Below are positions 39,271-47,752 of a DNA stretch of 64,000 bases, piece after piece. The stretch is from contig NZ_JAEMNV010000011.1 in the NCBI RefSeq assembly GCF_016482825.1, positions 124,001 to 188,000 on the forward strand, read 5' to 3'. The notes under the pieces are model-generated. The model saw nothing but the letters and a program-made list of their open reading frames with translations. It had not been told where the DNA came from and made no database searches. The translations under genes were made by a program, and so were the position numbers. The stretch comes from Antrihabitans stalagmiti (lineage in GTDB: Bacteria > Actinomycetota > Actinomycetes > Mycobacteriales > Mycobacteriaceae). Position 1 is the first letter of the stretch; each line of letters begins with the position of its first letter.

Positions 39271-40923
39271 CTACCGCCTGCGACGGGTTCCGAAGATGCT
39301 GCGACTGATCTCTCGACCTGCCGCCGATGCTGCCGACCGCAGAAAGCTCTTGACCGCAGGGTTTTTCATGATCTTCTCGGCCGCGGTCGGTTCGTTGTCC
39401 TCGCGTGCGGGGGGTGGCGGCGGGGCGTCCTGCAGTTCGGGCGTCGCCGCGATCTTCGCGCTGAGCTTCTCGTAGGCCGACTCTCGGTCGATCGTCTGGC
39501 CGTACTTGCCCTGCAGTGGGCTCGATGCCGCCGCGGCCTTGATCGCGTCCGCACCGATGGTGTCCATCAACGAACGCGGTGGCCGCAGGCGAGTCCACGC
39601 AACAGGCGTCGGCGCTCCGCGCTCGGACAGCACGGTCACGACGGCCTCGCCGATTCCCAGCGACGTCAGCGCCTTTTCGAGGTCGTAGACGTCGGTCTTC
39701 GGATACGTGCGGACAGTCTTGTTGAGCGCCTTCTGGTCGTCCGGCGTGAACGCGCGCAACGCGTGCTGAATGCGGGCGCCGAGCTGACTGAGCACCTCGT
39801 TCGGGATGTCCGTCGGCAACTGGGTGCAGAAGAAGACGCCGACGCCCTTCGAGCGGATCAGTTTGACGGTCTGCTCGACCTGGTCGACGAACGCCTTCGA
39901 CGCGTCGTTGAACAGCAGGTGCGCCTCGTCGAAGATGAAGACCAACTTCGGCTTGTCAACATCGCCGACCTCGGGTAGCGACTGGAACAGGTCCGCGAGC
40001 ACCCACATCAGGAAGGTCGAGAACATCGCGGGACGGGCTGCTTGGGCGCCGAGTTCGAACAGCGTGATGATGCCGTTGCCGCCGACCGACCGCAGTAGGT
40101 CCTCGGTTTCGAGTTCTGGCTCGCCGAAGAAGGTGTCGCCACCGTCGGCTTCGAGGTTGACCAGGGCACGCAGGATGACGCCCGCGGTCGCCGAGGAGAC
40201 ACCGCCGATGCCTTTGAGGTCCGCTTTGCCTTCGTCGCTCGTGAGGTGCTGGATGACCGAACGCAGGTCTTTCAGGTCGAGCAACGCAAGCCCCTGGGTG
40301 TCGGCCCAGTGAAAGATCAGACCGAGGGTGGATTCCTGAGTTTCGTTGAGCCCCAACACCTTGCTCAGCAGAATCGGACCGAACGACGTGATGGTCGCGC
40401 GGATGGGAACGCCGGTGCCGCCGGTGCCGAGGGAGACGAACTCGGTTGGGAAGCCCGCGGCCGCCCAGTCGGTCGCGCCGGTCTCGGTGGCGCGCGTCTT
40501 GATCTTGTCGTTGTCCTCCCCCGGCCGCGACAGCCCGGAGAGATCGCCCTTGATGTCGGCGAGCACCACCGGCACACCCGCGCGCGACAACTGCTCGGCG
40601 ATACCTTGGAGTGTTTTGGTCTTGCCGGTTCCGGTGGCGCCGGCGACGAGGCCGTGCCGGTTGACTGTGGCCAGCGGAATGCGAACTCGCGCTTCGGGAT
40701 CGATCTGGCCGTCGACGATAATCGTGCCGAGTTCGAGCGCAGCGCCTTCCGACGCGTACCCCGCGGCAATCGCTTTCGCCTTCTCGGAACCGCCGGCCGC
40801 GGCGGGCGCGGCGGCGGGGGCCTGCTGTTGCTCGGCAGCTTCTTTCTCGGCCGCCTCCAGTGCGGCGGCAGCGTCGGCCGCCGCCTTGCGCGCAGCGGCC
40901 AACTTCTCGTCCGGACTCGTCAT
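39271..40923 (-). CDS. HerA-like ATPase, DUF853/YjgR family (Rv2510c-like)
   Basis: 550 residues. An Ala/Glu-rich N-terminal helix (about residues 5-45) is followed by a RecA-type ATPase: Walker A GATGTGKTKT (from residue 95) and Walker B KLVFIFDEAHLLF. The characteristic sequences KGVGVFFCTQLPTDIPNEVLSQLGARIQHALRAF and SIFGTRRRR at the C-terminus identify the DUF853 family. HerA relatives act as DNA translocases, but the role of this family is unknown. The ATG at 40923 has AAGG eight bases upstream; a GTG at 40944 is the alternative. Neighbour of orn in mycobacteria too. Confidence 0.9.
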   Translation of the reverse strand: MTSPDEKLAAARKAAADAAAALEAAEKEAAEQQQAPAAAPAAAGGSEKAKAIAAGYASEGAALELGTIIVDGQIDPEARVRIPLATVNRHGLVAGATGTGKTKTLQGIAEQLSRAGVPVVLADIKGDLSGLSRPGEDNDKIKTRATETGATDWAAAGFPTEFVSLGTGGTGVPIRATITSFGPILLSKVLGLNETQESTLGLIFHWADTQGLALLDLKDLRSVIQHLTSDEGKADLKGIGGVSSATAGVILRALVNLEADGGDTFFGEPELETEDLLRSVGGNGIITLFELGAQAARPAMFSTFLMWVLADLFQSLPEVGDVDKPKLVFIFDEAHLLFNDASKAFVDQVEQTVKLIRSKGVGVFFCTQLPTDIPNEVLSQLGARIQHALRAFTPDDQKALNKTVRTYPKTDVYDLEKALTSLGIGEAVVTVLSERGAPTPVAWTRLRPPRSLMDTIGADAIKAAAASSPLQGKYGQTIDRESAYEKLSAKIAATPELQDAPPPPPAREDNEPTAAEKIMKNPAVKSFLRSAASAAGREISRSIFGTRRRR

Positions 40924-40960
40924 GGGGAGTACCTTAGCGGCCACGCCAGCGACGTGACGG

Positions 40961-41194
40961 CTATCCCGTCCGCTCGCCGATTCGAGGGAACGGGTCGAGC
41001 GAGAACACCACTTCGACGCTCACATCGAAATAGCGTGCGATCTGCAGCGCAAGTTGCAAGCTTGGCGAATACTCGCCGCGTTCGAGGTAGCCGATCGTCT
41101 GATAGTGCACGTCGAGCGCCTCGGCGAGGTCCCGCCGCGAGATGCCACGTTCGGTTCGCAGCATCGCAATTCGGTTGTAGATGGAGTCACTCAT
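40961..41194 (-). CDS. Small XRE-family HTH regulator
   Basis: 77 residues consisting almost entirely of a Cro/C1-type HTH (IAMLRTERGISRRDLAEALDVHYQTIGYLERGEYSPSLQLALQIARYFDVSVEVVFSLDPF). It is the YgzD/Xre type often placed with ABC-2 exporters or membrane proteins. It follows the downstream permease gene by 17 bases on the same strand, so it is probably the last gene of the ABC operon and may regulate it. Confidence 0.9.
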   Translation of the reverse strand: MSDSIYNRIAMLRTERGISRRDLAEALDVHYQTIGYLERGEYSPSLQLALQIARYFDVSVEVVFSLDPFPRIGERTG

Positions 41195-41211
41195 GAAACC
41201 TCACCGCACCC

Positions 41212-42063
41212 TCACTGGACCCTCTGCAGAACTTTCAGGCGGCGCGCGGCCAGGTTTGCGCCTGATTCGCGGCGCGCCATGCGGCGCAACAGTATCGGAG
41301 CGAGTATCAACCCGATCACCGTCCACACACCCAGCACTCCGATCATCTCGAGGTGGCGCCAACTACCACCGATTTCGACAGCTGCCATGGAGTCGGGCAA
41401 CAGTGCCGACCGCATGCCGAGCCCGATCCAATACGTCGGCAAGATTTGCCCGATGACCTGCAACCAGCCTGGTAGTGCCGTTATGGGATAGAAGATCCCC
41501 GAGATGGCAATCGTCGCGAGTATGGGAAATGCGATCAGGTCGATCTTCTTGGGGTCGTCGCCGAGTGAGCCGATGACGGCACCGATCGGCAGGGTTGCGA
41601 GCATTCCGAATACGAAGACCGCTGCCAGCGTTACCCACGCGGTTGCGCTCGCTTCGAAACCGTCGAACAAGATCAGGCCGGGTACGACGACGAGCACAGC
41701 CGTGACGGCCGCGGATCCCGTTATGAACAGCGACTTTCCGACCAAGTAGCCGGCAATGCCGTTCGGAGTGGCTCTTGCTCGCAGTAGGGTTCCGTCGTCC
41801 CTGTCGAGGTGCAGCCACATTGCAGCCGTGCTGATACCACTGAACACAATGGACATGCCAAGGATGCTCGGCAATGCCAACGTCTGCAGTGCTGCGCCAC
41901 TGTCACGGAACGTCGCATCGCCCATCACTACCAACGCCGCAATCGACACGATCGGGATGAATAGGTAGTACGTGATGTCCTGCGCGTTGGTGAAACTGTT
42001 TCGAAGATCCACCCAGCCGCCCTCGATGCCCGCCCGTACCGCTGCGGTCCGCGTGCTTGTCAT
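41212..42063 (-). CDS. ABC-2-type exporter permease (second paralogue)
   Basis: 283 residues with about six transmembrane helices and an ABC-2 core (GIPGYLVGKSLFITGSAAVTAVLVVVPGLILFDGF-like and ISGIFYPITALPGWLQVIGQILPTYWIGLGMRSALLPDSMAAVEIGGSW). It is a close paralogue of the upstream gene (42063-42914), with co-linear motifs throughout. The start lies in the stop of that gene; GTG at 42066 or ATG at 42063 are both possible. The two probably form a heterodimeric exporter with the ATPase at 42911. Confidence 0.88.
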   Translation of the reverse strand: MTSTRTAAVRAGIEGGWVDLRNSFTNAQDITYYLFIPIVSIAALVVMGDATFRDSGAALQTLALPSILGMSIVFSGISTAAMWLHLDRDDGTLLRARATPNGIAGYLVGKSLFITGSAAVTAVLVVVPGLILFDGFEASATAWVTLAAVFVFGMLATLPIGAVIGSLGDDPKKIDLIAFPILATIAISGIFYPITALPGWLQVIGQILPTYWIGLGMRSALLPDSMAAVEIGGSWRHLEMIGVLGVWTVIGLILAPILLRRMARRESGANLAARRLKVLQRVQ

Positions 42064-42914
42064 CACTGGACCCGCTGCATGATGCGCTGACGACGTTCCG
42101 CCAGGTTCGAGCCGGATTCTCGACGCGCCATCCGTCGCATCACTGCCGGCGCCAGCACGAAGCCGACTACCGCCCAGAGGCCAAGCATCCCAACCATTTC
42201 CAGGGTTCGCCAGGATTCACCGATCTCGACGCTCGCCATCGCGTCCGGCAGCAGAACAGACCGCATGCCGAGACCGACCCAATACATCGGCAGCAACTGA
42301 CCGATTACCTGCAGCCAGCCGGGCAGCGAGGTGATCGGATAGAAGATTCCGGAGACACCGACCATTGCCATGACAGGAAGAAACAGCAGTCCCATGTTCG
42401 CCGGATTGTTCCCGAGCGACCCGATGATCGCGCCGAGCGGAAGGGTTGCCGCGAAGCCCAATGCGATGATCGCAACGAGGCCGAACCACGCTGCTGCGCT
42501 GTTGATTTCGAGTCCGTCGAAGATCAGCAGACCCGGTACGAAGACGACGGCGACCGTTACCACCGTCGTGCCGGCCAGGTAGACGACAACGCCGACCAAG
42601 TACCCGATAATGCCGTGTGGCAACGCTTTCGCCCGCAGTAGGGTGCCGTCCTCGCGCCCGACGATGAGCGTTGCTGCCGCGCCCATCAACCCACTGAAGA
42701 CCACGTTCATACCGAGAACACTCGGGAGTGTCAGCAATGCAAGCGAATACGTCGTTCCCGGTGCGTCGGAGTTCCGCATCAAGATCATCACGATCAGCGA
42801 GATGATCGGGAAGATCAGGTAATTGGAGATGTCCTGGCCGTTGGTGAAGGTTTGCTTGAACTCGATCCAGCCTCTGCTGAAGCCGGCCCGAACTGCGTTG
42901 GCGCGCGTGTTCAC
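42063..42914 (-). CDS. ABC-2-type exporter permease (first paralogue)
   Basis: 283 residues, six-helix ABC-2 permease. Motifs EFKQTFTNGQDISNYLIFPIIS, VVFSGLMGAAATLIVGREDGTLLRAKALPHGIIGYLVG and VSGIFYPITSLPGWLQVIGQLLPMYWVGLGMRSVLLPDAMASVEIG align without gaps to the next gene. It overlaps the ATPase stop by four bases and the paralogue start by one to four bases, so all three are translationally coupled. Substrate unknown; drug or lipid export is typical for this type. Confidence 0.88.
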   Translation of the reverse strand: MNTRANAVRAGFSRGWIEFKQTFTNGQDISNYLIFPIISLIVMILMRNSDAPGTTYSLALLTLPSVLGMNVVFSGLMGAAATLIVGREDGTLLRAKALPHGIIGYLVGVVVYLAGTTVVTVAVVFVPGLLIFDGLEINSAAAWFGLVAIIALGFAATLPLGAIIGSLGNNPANMGLLFLPVMAMVGVSGIFYPITSLPGWLQVIGQLLPMYWVGLGMRSVLLPDAMASVEIGESWRTLEMVGMLGLWAVVGFVLAPAVMRRMARRESGSNLAERRQRIMQRVQ

Positions 42915-43906
42915 AGCCGATCCTCCTGCACCGGATTACCGAATATCTGAATCACGTTGTCGTCGGCGGCGTCTCGTCCGGTCTCCACTGCATGCACCAA
43001 CTTCATGTAGGTATCTTCGAGACTTGCTCTCCGCACTTCGAGGTCGGTCACGGCGCTGCCATTCTCGGCGAGCAGTTCGCGGACGAACTTCGTTGCGTCC
43101 GTTGTCGAATGGACGAATCGCTCCGGTCCGAGCCGCCATTTCACCTCGGCTTCGGTCGATACCCGACGCGAGAGTTCGTCTGCCGACCCGTCGGCGATGA
43201 TGCGGCCGCCGGCGAGCACGAGGATCCGATCCGCCAGTTTCTCCGCCTCGTCGAGGTCGTGCGTCGTGAGCAGAATCGTTGTACTCGAGTCCGAGAGGTG
43301 GTGGATCAGGTCGTGGAATTCGCGACGCGCTTCGGGATCGAAACCGGCAGTTGGTTCGTCGAGGAAGAGCAGCTCGGGTCGCCCGACGATACCGATCGCG
43401 ACGTCCATCCTGCGGCGCTGACCGCCCGACAGGTCCTTGAGCTTCTTGTTCGCATGTTCGGTGAGCCCGACGGCGTCGATCAGCGCATCGGTGTCCCACG
43501 GCCTGGTCACCTCGCCCGAATCGTAGGGGGCGTAGAAGCGGCCGAAATGGTCCAGTAGTTCCCGCACGCGCCACTTGCCGTGATCGCGCCACGACTGAAG
43601 TACGACGCCGATCCGCGCGCGCCACCCCTCGTCGCCGCGCGCGGGATCGACGCCGAGCACCGACACGTCGCCGGCCGACCGCATCCGAAATCCTTCGAGG
43701 ACCTCGATGGTTGTGGTCTTGCCTGCGCCGTTCGGGCCGAGCAGCACAAGGACTTCGCCGCGGCGAGCAGTGAAGTTAACCCCCTGCAGCACGTCGGTGG
43801 TGCCGTAGCGCATTCGCAGGTCACGGACGTCGAGCACCAGATCTCGCTCCCCGCGAGATGCCGACGACGCCGCGATGAAGGTCGCATTTGGAAGAGTCAC
43901 GGACAT
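42911..43906 (-). CDS. ABC transporter ATP-binding protein (DrrA-like)
   Basis: 331 residues. Walker A GPNGAGKTTT, signature LSGGQRRRMD, Walker B LLFLDEPTAGFDPEA and the H-loop TTHDLDEAEKL are intact. The C-terminal ~80 residues form the extra domain of DrrA-type exporters (VKWRLGPERFVHSTTDATKFVRELL). ATG at 43906 is given; a GTG at 43900 has better SD spacing (GGGGA six bases upstream). The longer frame through the orn gene is spurious. Heads the ATPase-permease-permease-XRE operon, divergent from orn. Confidence 0.9.
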   Translation of the reverse strand: MSVTLPNATFIAASSASRGERDLVLDVRDLRMRYGTTDVLQGVNFTARRGEVLVLLGPNGAGKTTTIEVLEGFRMRSAGDVSVLGVDPARGDEGWRARIGVVLQSWRDHGKWRVRELLDHFGRFYAPYDSGEVTRPWDTDALIDAVGLTEHANKKLKDLSGGQRRRMDVAIGIVGRPELLFLDEPTAGFDPEARREFHDLIHHLSDSSTTILLTTHDLDEAEKLADRILVLAGGRIIADGSADELSRRVSTEAEVKWRLGPERFVHSTTDATKFVRELLAENGSAVTDLEVRRASLEDTYMKLVHAVETGRDAADDNVIQIFGNPVQEDRL

Positions 43907-44038
43907 TCCCCAATCTGTCTCATGTTCACTGCGAAATGTAGCACTCATACTATATTTGAGACAAGGTGTTGAATGGCTCGAAAAGGCACCGCCCACAGAC
44001 TCGCCGAACGCGCCGCGCCAGTGACTACTGTGGTCCCC

Positions 44039-44653
44039 GTGCAAGACAAACTCGTATGGATCGACTGCGAAATGACCGGTCTGCGACTCGAGAGCGACAA
44101 GCTCATCGAGGTGGCCGCGCTGGTAACAGACAGTGATCTCAATATCCTCGGTGACGGCATCGACATCGTCATTCACGCCGACGACGCGGCACTCGCGGAC
44201 ATGCCGGACGTCGTCGTTGCGATGCACGAACATTCCGGCCTCACCGAAGAGGTACGCAGGTCGACGGTGACCATGGCGGAAGCCGAGAAGCAGATCCTCG
44301 ACTACATCCGCACGTTCGTCCCCGTCGCGGGAACCGTTCCGCTGTGCGGCAACTCGATCGCCACCGATCGCGGTTTCATCGCGCGGGACATGCCCGAGCT
44401 CGACGCCTACCTGCACTACCGCATGATCGACGTCAGCTCGATCAAAGAGCTGTGCCGCCGCTGGTACCCGAGGATCTACTTCGGGCAGCCGGAAAAGGGC
44501 CTCGCTCACCGCGCGCTTGCGGACATCAAAGAGTCGATACGCGAGCTCGAGTACTACCGCCGCACCGCATTCGTCGCCGAGCCAGGTCCGTCGACCAGCG
44601 AGATCTCCGCGATCACCAGCGCACTCGGTGCACGCAGCGCCGAGGCCGGTTAA
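44039..44653 (+). CDS. orn: Oligoribonuclease (DEDDh 3'-5' exoribonuclease)
   Basis: 204 residues from the GTG at 44039 ([31 protein letters not shown]). DEDDh motifs: Exo I DCEMTG, Exo [21 protein letters not shown], Exo [17 protein letters not shown]. It degrades di- to pentanucleotides such as pGpG to mononucleotides. Mycobacterial Orn starts at the equivalent residue, so I chose this GTG although no SD is obvious. An ATG at 43973 with AAGG six bases upstream would add 22 basic residues. The orn-tRNA-His linkage is also seen in mycobacteria. Confidence 0.93.
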   Translation: MQDKLVWIDCEMTGLRLESDKLIEVAALVTDSDLNILGDGIDIVIHADDAALADMPDVVVAMHEHSGLTEEVRRSTVTMAEAEKQILDYIRTFVPVAGTVPLCGNSIATDRGFIARDMPELDAYLHYRMIDVSSIKELCRRWYPRIYFGQPEKGLAHRALADIKESIRELEYYRRTAFVAEPGPSTSEISAITSALGARSAEAG

Positions 44654-44732
44654 CCGATTGGCGAGTTACGCACCGGACACGCTAGTATCGACGACGGCAC
44701 TTGGCGGGCAGTAGCTCATCTCGCGCCACATG

Positions 44733-44808
44733 GTGGGTGTAGTTCAGCTGGTAGAGCGTCAGGTTGTGATCCTGAATGTCGCGGGTTCGAGTCCCGTCAC
44801 TCACCCCA
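44733..44808 (+). tRNA. tRNA-His (anticodon GTG)
   Basis: 76-base cloverleaf with encoded CCA. Acceptor GTGGGTG pairs with CACTCAC (one G-U). The anticodon loop is TTGTGAT (GTG). The T arm is GCGGGTTCGAGTCCCGT. A G precedes position 1 and residue 73 is C, giving the G-1:C73 pair that identifies tRNA-His. Confidence 0.96.
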
Positions 44809-44813
44809 TAGAG

Positions 44814-44845
44814 AAGGCCCCTGATCACGCGATCAGGGGCCTTTT
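44814..44845 (+). terminator. Intrinsic terminator after tRNA-His
   Basis: Arms AAGGCCCCTGATC (44814-44826) and GATCAGGGGCCTT (44831-44843) pair perfectly around ACGC, followed by TTT. A standard rho-independent terminator. Confidence 0.92.
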
Positions 44846-44865
44846 CGCTACCTAAGCTGTGCGGT

Positions 44866-45564
44866 ATGCCGCATCGCTTCGGACCTTCGAATGCCGTTGC
44901 TGCCGACTACGCGTGGGTCGAATCCGAAAGCGGGAATCCCGATCTTTTCTATGCTTACTGTTTGACGCTTGTCCGCGGAATCACGCCGGATGAGTTCATG
45001 AACCGTATCGGGGCGCAGATCCTTTTCGATGCACTGCCTTTAGGCCCGCAGTTCACGGAAAGCTCCTATGACCTGTGGGAGGCACCGGACTTCGGCAAAA
45101 TGCAGTTCATCGGGGCGACCACGGTGCCTGGGGATGCTGGCGATTGGACACTGGGAGTCGAACTTAACGGCCAACTCGGTGTCACACGCGAACTGGCGAC
45201 CGCCGCGTCCGCCGGGACAACACTCGTATCGCATCGCTACAACGGTGGAAATGGTGTTGGCTCGTTCCGCTGGTTCGAAGATGGCGAACTGCAACTTGGT
45301 TTCGAGCCTCTGTTCGCCTTTCACCGCTCCGGGAGCGACCCCGACGCATGCCGCGATGACATGGAGCAGATCGGCTTCGATATGGTCGGAAACCTCGACG
45401 ACATCGGCCCGACTACACCGGCTGCTTTCGCCCTTGCCGAACGGCTGACCGGCGTTCGGATCACCAAAGCGATGCTCGAGAGCGCGGTCTTCCTCTGCGG
45501 CAAAGCGCGTCTCCCACCGCGTCAGCCGACCGCACCCGACCGCTCGGTGGACTCGTCACCCTGA
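44866..45564 (+). CDS. DUF6461-like protein
   Basis: 232 residues. The N-terminal region DYAWVESESGNPDLFYAYCLTLVRGITPDEFMNRIGA matches the actinobacterial DUF6461 family as I remember it. The core is a mixed alpha/beta domain (GDWTLGVELNGQLGVTRELATAASAGTTLVSHRYNGGNGVGSFRWFEDGELQLGFEPLF). No signal peptide or helices. Function unknown. Convergent with the L,D-transpeptidase gene across a region with a long palindrome. Confidence 0.75.
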   Translation: MPHRFGPSNAVAADYAWVESESGNPDLFYAYCLTLVRGITPDEFMNRIGAQILFDALPLGPQFTESSYDLWEAPDFGKMQFIGATTVPGDAGDWTLGVELNGQLGVTRELATAASAGTTLVSHRYNGGNGVGSFRWFEDGELQLGFEPLFAFHRSGSDPDACRDDMEQIGFDMVGNLDDIGPTTPAAFALAERLTGVRITKAMLESAVFLCGKARLPPRQPTAPDRSVDSSP

Positions 45565-45609
45565 CAGCTCGGCAGCGACCTCACATGCCGGCTGCGACCT
45601 CGCCTACCA

Positions 45610-45653
45610 ATTACCGACCTCACACGCCTGATCAGGCGTGTGAGGTCGGTAAT
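45610..45653. terminator. Perfect 44-bp palindrome between convergent genes
   Basis: 22-base arms (45610-45631 and 45632-45653) are exact complements with no spacer; the centre is CCTGATCAGG. The arms carry ACCGACCTCACACGCC, and the motif GACCTCACA-GCC also occurs at 45578-45590 and in part again after it. It lies between the convergent DUF6461-like and L,D-transpeptidase stops, so a bidirectional terminator is the simplest role. Confidence 0.8.
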
Positions 45654-45698
45654 GCATTGGCGACGTGTGAATTCGTCCGTGCCCAGCTCGAGGCGGGC

Positions 45699-46928
45699 CT
45701 ACTGCTGGTTTGCGTTGCCGGCCTTCCAGGTCGACCACGGGATGTTCCAGTCACCGAGACCGTCGGTGCCGGAAAGCGTTCCGCCAGAGGTGTTCTTGAC
45801 GATCGCGATGTCGCCACGCTTGGTGTTGTTGAACACCCACAATGCATTCGAGGGGCTGAGGTTCAAGCAGCCGTGGCTCACGTTCGAGTAACCCTGCTGA
45901 CCGACGGACCACGGCGCGGAGTGGAAGAAGATGCCGCTGTAGGACATCCGAGTGGCCCAGTCCACAGGCGTCTTGTAGCCGTCGGGAGACGTGTTCGGCA
46001 CGCCGTAGGTGGCCGAATCCATGATGATCTTCTCGTGCCGTTCGGCAACGATGTAGGTACCGTTCGGCGTCTCGTCGCCCGCCTTGCCCATCGAGGTCGG
46101 CATGGTCATGACGACCTCACCATTGCGGGTGACCGTCACCTGTTTCGTGTTGTCGTCGGCAGTCAGAATCACCGCGTCGCCGATCGAATAGTCTGCGGAT
46201 ACGTCTTCCGAACCGAAGAGACCGCCGCCGAGGTCCTTGCCGTAGACCTCGACCTTCACGCTCACCTTGGTGTTCGGTGCCCAGTAGTTTTCGGGCCGCC
46301 AGCGGACCTCGCTGCCACTCACCCAGTAGAACGCGCCCTCGACGGGCGGATCTGTGACGACCTTGATCGCGTTCTCCGCAGCCTTCCGGTCGGAAATGAC
46401 CTCGTCGAAGTGCACGCCGACAGGCTGGCCGATGCCGACGACGTCACCGTCGCCGGTCAGCAGATACGGTTTCGTCAGATTCTCGGGAACGCTTGTGGTG
46501 AAGTTCAGCTCCGTGGAAGTCCGGCCGCCGAGCCCGTATGCCTCCGCAACCAGGCGGTATTCACGGTTGTAGCCGAGCGGCTCGGTGTTCTGCCACGACA
46601 GGCCGTCCGGAGTGATCGCCCCTGCGACCAGGCTGTTGTCGGGTGTGAAGAGCTCGACCTTGCCGAGTTTGCCGTCCGCAACGGTCGCGGTGACGGGAAT
46701 GCTCGGCGAAACACCGACCTCACCATCCTTGACGACGGTCGTGAGCTTGGGCTTGATCAGCTCCGAAAGCGGGTTCGACTCGATCGGAACCATCGGCGCA
46801 TCGCTCTTGTCGGACGTACTGCAACCGACGAGCATTGCGCCTACACCTGCTGCCGCCAATGAAAGAACGACCATTGCGCGACCCGACCGCGCTCCGGACC
46901 GGCGTTTACTGCCGCGTTGTACCTTCAT
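45699..46928 (-). CDS. ldtB: L,D-transpeptidase, LdtMt2/LdtB-type lipoprotein
   Basis: 409 residues. The N-terminal lipobox LVGC puts the lipid-modified Cys at residue 36. Two Ig-like domains (about 50-250) precede the YkuD catalytic domain. His336 (FFHSAPWS) and nucleophile Cys354 (VSHGCLNLSP) fall at the same numbers as in M. tuberculosis LdtMt2, which makes 3-3 peptidoglycan cross-links. The C-terminal Trp-rich extension (DWNIPWSTW) is also typical. The gene position near orn is shared with mycobacteria. Confidence 0.94.
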   Translation of the reverse strand: MKVQRGSKRRSGARSGRAMVVLSLAAAGVGAMLVGCSTSDKSDAPMVPIESNPLSELIKPKLTTVVKDGEVGVSPSIPVTATVADGKLGKVELFTPDNSLVAGAITPDGLSWQNTEPLGYNREYRLVAEAYGLGGRTSTELNFTTSVPENLTKPYLLTGDGDVVGIGQPVGVHFDEVISDRKAAENAIKVVTDPPVEGAFYWVSGSEVRWRPENYWAPNTKVSVKVEVYGKDLGGGLFGSEDVSADYSIGDAVILTADDNTKQVTVTRNGEVVMTMPTSMGKAGDETPNGTYIVAERHEKIIMDSATYGVPNTSPDGYKTPVDWATRMSYSGIFFHSAPWSVGQQGYSNVSHGCLNLSPSNALWVFNNTKRGDIAIVKNTSGGTLSGTDGLGDWNIPWSTWKAGNANQQ

Positions 46929-47226
46929 GTGAAACCACCTCAGGTTCTCGATAGAACGAACACGTTCCTAGCCGACAATCGGCGAGCCCAACATCCCCGG
47001 GGTTACCCGCGTCGAGAGCGTGTGCTAACCCATTCTGCCAGTCAGCACCGTCGTGATCCAACCTGACGACGGCCCGTCGCGATAGGAGTTCAATCACTTA
47101 AATCGGACATTGCCTGGTGATCGTTAACGTGACGTCTCACACTGCTGCCAGCGCGTGAACTTACCGATTTCACTTCCGCGCCTCTCCCCTGTTATCGTCT
47201 CTTCCGCACCAAAACAACAAGTTCCG

Positions 47227-47301
<75 letters not shown>

Positions 47302-47302
<1 letters not shown>

Positions 47303-47330
47303 AAAACCCCTGCTCAGCAGGGGTTTTTTG
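47302..47330 (+). terminator. Intrinsic terminator after tRNA-Lys
   Basis: AAAAACCCCTGC and GCAGGGGTTTTTT pair around TCA immediately after the CCA end; the T-run makes this a strong rho-independent terminator. Confidence 0.92.
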
Positions 47331-47431
47331 CGTTTCGAGATCGGCACTGGTCTTCCAACTGAACACTTTCCTCAACCCTTCGCGCGACGACAGTGTTGAC
47401 GACGTGCGGCAGCCGATCGAAAACGCCCAGG

Positions 47432-47748
47432 TCAGCGCGTCGCACGCCCATCGGAGCAAATCAACTCCCAATCCGCCTTCGCGGGGTTCATGTGGTCGAT
47501 CTCGTCCGTGACGATCCGCAGAACGTGCGCCACCTCCCACAAGCGCACACCGATCCCCACCCGACGACTTTCGCGTTCCAGCCAACCACACTGCGCCAGT
47601 TCGTCGATCAGCGTGACGTCGTCGAAACGTGCAGACCGGAACGGCGGGCGATCTCCGTCACCGACAACAGGGAATCGTCGAGGCCAAACGCCTCAACGAT
47701 CCGCACGGCACGCGCCAACACCGACTCCCCCGTCGCCACGCGTGCCAT
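47432..47748 (-). pseudogene. Frameshifted, truncated IclR-family regulator remnant
   Basis: From ATG at 47748 the minus strand reads MARVATGESVLARAVRIVEAF, then LLSVTEIARRSGLHVSTTSR before a TGA at 47608-47610. Shifting frame by one base at about 47611 restores LIDELAQCGWLERESRR and GIGVRLWEVA, i.e. the rest of an IclR winged helix. This frame stops at 47432 without any effector domain. So the gene lost one base (probably a C in a CC) and its C-terminal ~170 codons. It starts four bases after the LysR stop on the same strand, so it was once the second regulator of that unit. Confidence 0.85.
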
Positions 47749-47752
47749 GACG

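Noticed and set aside
43907-44509. Extension of the ABC ATPase frame across the orn gene to 44509
   Set aside because: The extra 201 codons are antisense to orn with its intact DEDDh motifs; the ATPase fold starts after 43906.
46906-47097. 63-codon minus-strand frame upstream of the L,D-transpeptidase
   Set aside because: It overlaps the lipoprotein signal peptide region, lacks an SD and has no recognisable pattern.
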